Positions 6,087-9,194 of a stretch of DNA of 9,194 bases are shown piece after piece; the first letter of the stretch is position 1, and each line of letters starts with the position of its first letter. Origin of the DNA: CAZEER01 sp964511215 (GTDB lineage Bacteria > Fidelibacterota > Marinisomatia > Marinisomatales > UBA1611); assembly GCA_964511215.1 (NCBI GenBank), contig CAZEER010000079.1:1-9194 (forward strand), written 5' to 3'. Below the pieces are notes generated by a model. It made no database searches, was not told the DNA's origin, and saw only the letters and a list, made by a program, of their open reading frames with translations. A program made the translations under genes and the position numbers.

Positions 6087-6103
6087 AATATTAACTTAAA
6101 CTA

Positions 6104-6122
6104 AATGTAAACTATTTACATT
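6104..6122. promoter_or_regulatory. Inverted repeat in the divergent promoter region
   Basis: AATGTAAA and TTTACATT are perfect 8-base arms around CTA. A further half-site, ACATTTAC, lies just right of it (6125-6132). The repeat sits between two divergent start codons (6086 and 6225), where an operator for a dimeric regulator would be expected. On the minus strand it overlaps a TACATTTA box 15 bases before the GTG start of the metallopeptidase gene. Confidence 0.4.
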
Positions 6123-6209
6123 AGACATTTACCATGATCGATTTATTTTGTTTAACAATTGTAACACCTAAGATATAGAGTGGCAACACTTCTAACTGTA
6201 ATTATGTTG

Positions 6210-6217
6210 TAGATTTA
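6210..6217 (+). promoter_or_regulatory. TAGATTTA box before the T9SS cargo gene
   Basis: Only the -7-like TAGATTTA part of the recurrent element is present. The upstream TTG and ATGATGGG parts are missing. The likely ATG at 6225 is 7 bases downstream and no Shine-Dalgarno sequence is visible, matching the spacing at other genes of the window. Confidence 0.35.
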
Positions 6218-6224
6218 GTTGGTT

Positions 6225-7895
6225 ATGCGAAAAATAATTTCAGCTTTTATTTTAATTAATATTTTATTTTCATTTTTATCAGCTCAAGAGTGGGAGCAAT
6301 CATTTATTGCAGGAAATGCAGATGTTAATGGCATTTTCATGGGCGGCTCAGAGGTTTTACATCTTGTCTCTCATAAAAATAAATTGTTTGCTTCCATAGG
6401 CTATTGGGAAGATGAAAACAATATTTGGTATGGTGGTAATGATATAAGTATTGGCTGGGCTCAAATAATATGTTTAGAAAATGAAGATGATAGTTGGGTG
6501 GTTGACTTTGAACTGGGTCTGAATTATTTAAGACCAGAAATCCTCAAGCAGGTTATTTTCACTAAAGATTACAATGGAAATCCATTGGATAATCCTGATA
6601 CCTTACTCATAGCTGGTGCCTATTCACCCAATTATATATCAGGAATTGTTAAGGCTAATATTTTTATACGGAATGATGTAGATGCTTCTTGGAATCAAAT
6701 TTTAGTATATGAAGGTGAATTTTCTTCTGGTGAAAGTTATTCCATGCGTGATATTGAAGTATATACCGATCAGGTAACCGGCATTGAAAATTTGATTATT
6801 TCTGTAGGTACGCAGGGAATTTTTTCTGGAAAATATAACCCCAATGTAGATGGTAAAATTGAAATAGGATTAAATCCAGAGATTGGACCCTTAGGTATTC
6901 GCCCATTAGGAATTACTATTGCTAATAATCATCTTTATTTCTCTTCAGGAAATAAAATATTCAAAAGAAATGATGGCTTTGATCCAAGTTATGTGGTTGT
7001 ACATAATTTTAATGATTTAAGCTCATATATAAATTCTGCTGTTGGTGGTATAAGGGGTCTCTCAACAATTCCGAATCCATCTGGTCCAGATGAGTCAATG
7101 CTATTGATGTGGTGCCCTGATGGTCAATCTAAAGGAACAATATTTCGTCTAGACCCAGTTGAATCACAGGAATTCGACAGAGTTTATGAAACAAAAATAT
7201 CATTACTAGTAGAGGAATATTTACCTGGTGAAACAGTTACATATCTTCTGGGGGCATATAATGAATTTTATCCATTCACAGACCCTGTGACTGGTGATGA
7301 ATATAATATTATTGGTATAGAATCTTTGCTCCAAGGTGAAAGCTATCCAATATGGAATAATTTTTATAGTGGTGCAATATTTGTTTTAAGAGATAATAGT
7401 GCTCAATATGAACTCCAGGAGATTAATGGAACAATAGACATTGGTGATATTCCTTTAGTTTCTGTTAGATGTTATGTTGGATCACCATTTGAGAATGAGA
7501 ATGCATTATACTTTGGTGGCTTTGATCCTAATGGTTATACATCAACAAATAAGGCTTGGATTTATAAAATGGGATGGGATGACCTGAACAATTATGAACA
7601 AAATTCTTTATCAGTTACTGATTTTATGGTGCATAATAATTATCCTAATCCATTTAATCCAGTAACAACTTTAAGGTATGAACTTCCAGAAAATGGAATA
7701 GTGAATATCACCATCTATGATTTGATGGGTCGATTGATAAAAAACCTTTACAACAATTATCAATTTGCAGGTCATAAATCACTTCAATGGAATTCTACAA
7801 ACGATGAAGGACAGCCAGTGCCAACAGGTGTTTATCTATATAAGATTGAAACAAGGGACTTCAATCAAATAAAGAAAATGATACTGTTCAAGTAA
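6225..7895 (+). CDS. Secreted protein with T9SS type A C-terminal sorting domain
   Basis: This 556-residue protein is exported by the Sec pathway (signal peptide MRKIISAFILINILFSFLSA) and then carried across the outer membrane by the type IX secretion system. The sorting domain occupies about the last 90 residues. NNYPNPFNPVTTLRYELP starts it at about residue 471, followed by VNITIYDLMGRLI, the GTGVYLYKI-like PTGVYLYKI and the final KKMILFK. The middle 430 residues are unknown. They are rich in Gly, Asn, Tyr and Asp, with recurring short strand-like units such as NHLYFSSGNKIFKRNDG and NALYFGGFDPNGY, which suggests a beta-propeller or similar repeat fold. No catalytic motif is evident. The ATG at 6225 is preferred over the in-frame TTG at 6219. 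It is probably a surface-attached or released protein, and implies that the genome encodes T9SS. Confidence 0.88.
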   Translation: MRKIISAFILINILFSFLSAQEWEQSFIAGNADVNGIFMGGSEVLHLVSHKNKLFASIGYWEDENNIWYGGNDISIGWAQIICLENEDDSWVVDFELGLNYLRPEILKQVIFTKDYNGNPLDNPDTLLIAGAYSPNYISGIVKANIFIRNDVDASWNQILVYEGEFSSGESYSMRDIEVYTDQVTGIENLIISVGTQGIFSGKYNPNVDGKIEIGLNPEIGPLGIRPLGITIANNHLYFSSGNKIFKRNDGFDPSYVVVHNFNDLSSYINSAVGGIRGLSTIPNPSGPDESMLLMWCPDGQSKGTIFRLDPVESQEFDRVYETKISLLVEEYLPGETVTYLLGAYNEFYPFTDPVTGDEYNIIGIESLLQGESYPIWNNFYSGAIFVLRDNSAQYELQEINGTIDIGDIPLVSVRCYVGSPFENENALYFGGFDPNGYTSTNKAWIYKMGWDDLNNYEQNSLSVTDFMVHNNYPNPFNPVTTLRYELPENGIVNITIYDLMGRLIKNLYNNYQFAGHKSLQWNSTNDEGQPVPTGVYLYKIETRDFNQIKKMILFK

Positions 7896-7924
7896 CAATT
7901 TAAAGTCAAATGCCAGAAACAATA

Positions 7925-7965
7925 ATTCGTGGGTTTTTTGTTTGTGAGATGATTGGTAAATTTGT
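7925..7965 (+). promoter_or_regulatory. Recurrent upstream element, full copy F
   Basis: Copy F has ATTCGTGGG, a T-tract ending in TTG (7938-7940), GATGATTGG and TAAATTTG (7957-7964). The TTG-to-TA gap is again 16 bases, although the T-tract is one base shorter than in copy B. It keeps the right arm of the copy B terminator (GTGGG plus T-tract) but has no CCCAC partner before it, so it is not a hairpin here. The ATG at 7971 is 6 bases after the box. Confidence 0.55.
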
Positions 7966-7970
7966 GTACT

Positions 7971-8207
7971 ATGGACTCTATTACGATAGATATTATAGGG
8001 TGGGCAGGATTTTTCATGATTCTTCTGGGTTATTACTTTAATGCAAAAAAGAGACTCTTTTGCTTCTCTATTTGGGGTATAGGAAATATAATCTATTTCC
8101 TATACGGATATATTATTCATGCGATGCCTATAATGGCCATGAGTGTGTTTGTCCTTAGTATGAATATTTATGGATATCTTAATTGGGTAAAAGAAGAAAA
8201 AATATAG
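7971..8207 (+). CDS. Small three-helix membrane protein, PnuC/SemiSWEET-like
   Basis: This 78-residue protein is almost entirely membrane-embedded. Hydrophobic helices lie at about residues 8-24 (IIGWAGFFMILLGYYF), 30-48 and 52-70, joined by the basic loop NAKKRL. Features such as IGWAGF near the start, GIGNIIYFLYGY in helix 2 and MNIYGYLNW at the end resemble one three-helix half of PnuC-type vitamin transporters and SemiSWEET/PQ-loop proteins, which work as dimers or longer repeats. I cannot assign a substrate. An upstream in-frame TTG (7953) lies inside the regulatory element and would add the polar MVNLCT, so I chose the ATG. No Shine-Dalgarno sequence is present. Confidence 0.7.
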   Translation: MDSITIDIIGWAGFFMILLGYYFNAKKRLFCFSIWGIGNIIYFLYGYIIHAMPIMAMSVFVLSMNIYGYLNWVKEEKI

Positions 8208-8257
8208 TTTGTCATCTTTATTAGTTCATGTTGAATCTTTATAACAAGCTTTAGTGT

Positions 8258-8289
8258 AGTTTTTATTTGTTGCATCGTAGGTAGATTCT
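8258..8289 (+). promoter_or_regulatory. Recurrent upstream element, degenerate copy G
   Basis: AGTTTTTATTTGTTGCATCG aligns with the T-tract, TTTGT and ATGATG parts of the full copies. It is followed by TAGGTAGATTCT (box TAGATTCT at 8282-8289). At the usual TTG position it has TTA. The GTG start codon of the next gene lies 3 bases after the box. Confidence 0.4.
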
Positions 8290-8292
8290 AAG

Positions 8293-8964
8293 GTGTTTAA
8301 GACAATTATTATTGGTGGTACAGGAGCAACGGGTAGGCAACTAATAAAACAGTTAATACAAAAAGAAAATTGCCAATCAATTACTTCTATAGGAAGAAAA
8401 CCAGTATTGGATGGTAAAAAAAATGATAAACTTGTAGATGTCGTGGTTGATTCACTTAATGATTTATCACAAACTGAAGAACTCTGGAAAGGTAATGATA
8501 TTTTTTTTAATTGTATTGGAACAACTAGGCAAAGAGCGGGTGGTGCAAAGGAATTTATTGATATTGAATTAGGTATTTCAAAAGAGGCTGCTAGGATGGC
8601 ATCGATCGCTCAAATACCCCATGTATCTCTAATATCTGCTAATGGTGCAAACCACAAGATATGGGCTAAAGATTGGTTGCAACCCCTTTTGTATATGAAA
8701 ACGATTGGGCAAAAGGAGCAAACTATACTCTCAGCATTTCATTTTAATAGTGTGTCAATCTTTAGACCTGGTATGTTAATTAGACTTATGGGAAAAGAAA
8801 CATGGTATGATAGCTTTGCAACTATTTTAGGATTTGGATTAAGAGTTGATATACTTGCATCGGCTATGATAAAGGATGCAGAATTATCAACAGCTGATAG
8901 TGTTAAGGAACCATCTAAATATTTTATTGGTAACAGTTCTATCAGAGATTCTGTCAATCTGTAA
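8293..8964 (+). CDS. NAD(P)-binding Rossmann protein, HTATIP2/TIP30-like
   Basis: The protein is an atypical short-chain dehydrogenase of the TIP30 (HTATIP2)-like group. It opens with the dinucleotide-binding loop G8-G-T-G-A-T-G14 after strand TIIIG. The downstream landmarks also match the group: IGRKP (37-41), NCIGTTRQRAG, SLISANGAN and VSIFRPGML. In human TIP30, as I recall it, the tyrosine is followed by YLQVK; here the matching segment is Y134-M-K-T-I138, so the lysine of the YxxxK pair seems absent, though K136 is close. The function may therefore be binding or regulation rather than classical redox chemistry. It is cytoplasmic, 223 residues and of normal length. The start is GTG, without a Shine-Dalgarno sequence, 3 bases after the TAGATTCT box. 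Confidence 0.87.
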   Translation: MFKTIIIGGTGATGRQLIKQLIQKENCQSITSIGRKPVLDGKKNDKLVDVVVDSLNDLSQTEELWKGNDIFFNCIGTTRQRAGGAKEFIDIELGISKEAARMASIAQIPHVSLISANGANHKIWAKDWLQPLLYMKTIGQKEQTILSAFHFNSVSIFRPGMLIRLMGKETWYDSFATILGFGLRVDILASAMIKDAELSTADSVKEPSKYFIGNSSIRDSVNL

Positions 8965-8973
8965 AACTTAGAA

Positions 8974-9001
8974 TTGTTTGATTTAGATATGATTAGATTT
9001 A
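8974..9001 (+). promoter_or_regulatory. Recurrent upstream element, partial copy H
   Basis: TTGTTTG at 8974-8980 is followed by TAGATTTA at 8994-9001; TTG (8974-8976) to TA is 17 bases. The central ATGATGGG part is changed to ATATGAT. The start codon of the following truncated gene (9024) is 22 bases away. Confidence 0.4.
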
Positions 9002-9023
9002 TCATTTTTACTATGATCTAGTT

Positions 9024-9194
9024 ATGTTTAGATACACTTCATTATTGCTCTTTATAGGATCCATTATGTGCCAGTGCGATTTTAATAATGATGGGCAATT
9101 GGATTCTTTAGATATTGTAGATGGTGTTAATTGTATTCTATCAAATTGTAGCAATGATTCTCAATGTTATTTCAATAATGATGGATATCTAAAT
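9024..9194 (+). CDS. Truncated secreted protein with dockerin-like calcium loop (5' part)
   Basis: An open frame of 57 codons runs off the right edge with no stop. It starts with a short signal-peptide-like segment (YTSLLLFIGSIMC). Next comes D19-F-N21-N-D23-G-x-L-x3-D30, the calcium-binding loop of dockerin/EF-hand type, continuing into IVDGVNCIL as in type I dockerin-like modules. A second partial loop, FNNDGYLN, begins at residue 50. C37, C42 and C48 suggest disulfides. Such modules are common in exported proteins of Marinimicrobia and related FCB lineages. The rest of the protein is outside the window, so its role is unknown. ATG at 9013 is ruled out because it hits TAG after one codon. 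Confidence 0.7.
   Translation, partial: MFRYTSLLLFIGSIMCQCDFNNDGQLDSLDIVDGVNCILSNCSNDSQCYFNNDGYLN

Noticed and set aside
5785..6099. 104-codon plus-strand frame opposite the metallopeptidase gene
   Set aside because: It is rich in Phe and Asn because it mirrors Lys/Ile-rich codons; the minus-strand gene carries the HExxH motif.
7721..7740. GATGGGTCGATTG resembles the recurrent ATGATGGGTAGATTTG element
   Set aside because: It encodes the conserved LMGRL of the T9SS sorting domain, differs from the box (TCGATTGA), and has no TTG at the right distance; coding constraint explains it.
571..9001. The recurring element as a CRISPR array or mobile-element end repeat
   Set aside because: Copies are spaced by whole genes, all face the same way as the next gene, and have no spacers, target duplications or transposase nearby.
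8739..9005. 88-codon minus-strand frame at the end of the TIP30-like gene
   Set aside because: It is antisense to a well-conserved coding region with no start signal or domain.

Overview
The window is AT-rich bacterial DNA, most likely from a marine member of the FCB superphylum, and my best guess is Candidatus Marinimicrobia (SAR406). Three things point there. One large secreted protein ends in a type IX secretion (T9SS) type A sorting domain of the NYPNPFNP kind. A cut-off gene at the right edge begins with a dockerin-like calcium loop. A recurring upstream element carries the Bacteroidota-type -7 promoter motif TAnnTTTG. I see no rRNA, tRNA, CRISPR array, insertion sequence or phage gene.

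Layout, left to right. A PlsC-type acyltransferase (8-574, +) is followed by about 640 bases with no convincing gene, holding an orphan copy of the upstream element, a 32-base perfect AT palindrome, small hairpins and a terminator. Next on + come a DUF302 protein (1217-1624), a small membrane protein (1728-2141), a serine beta-lactamase-like lipoprotein (2164-3345), a cupin (3415-3885) and a secreted endonuclease/exonuclease/phosphatase-family enzyme (3911-4747). A strong bidirectional terminator (4771-4802) separates these from two minus-strand genes: a Cys-rich lipoprotein with an internal duplication (4820-5437) and a YgjP-type zinc metallopeptidase (5523-6086). A divergent intergenic region leads to the T9SS cargo protein (6225-7895), then a 78-residue membrane protein (7971-8207), a TIP30-like Rossmann protein (8293-8964), and a truncated secreted gene (9024 to the edge).

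The genes do not form one pathway. They read as mostly single-gene housekeeping and envelope or secreted functions, each with its own upstream signal. Only the cupin and the endonuclease-like gene look like an operon.

The most striking feature is a repeated intergenic element. Its best three copies (1126-1167, 3371-3412, 7925-7965) share about 42 bases: ATTCGTGG, a T-rich tract with TTTG, then ATGATGGG and TAGATTTG. Shorter or weaker copies lie near 577, 1692, 2131, 8258 and 8974, and a bare TAGATTTA lies at 6210. In seven of the eight clear copies a TTG-like triplet sits 16-17 bases before the TA. At six genes the start codon falls only 3-8 bases after the TAnnTTTR box, with no well-placed Shine-Dalgarno sequence, which suggests promoters that give leaderless or nearly leaderless mRNAs. 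The DUF302 gene and the minus-strand lipoprotein gene lack this close arrangement and instead have recognisable Shine-Dalgarno sequences.
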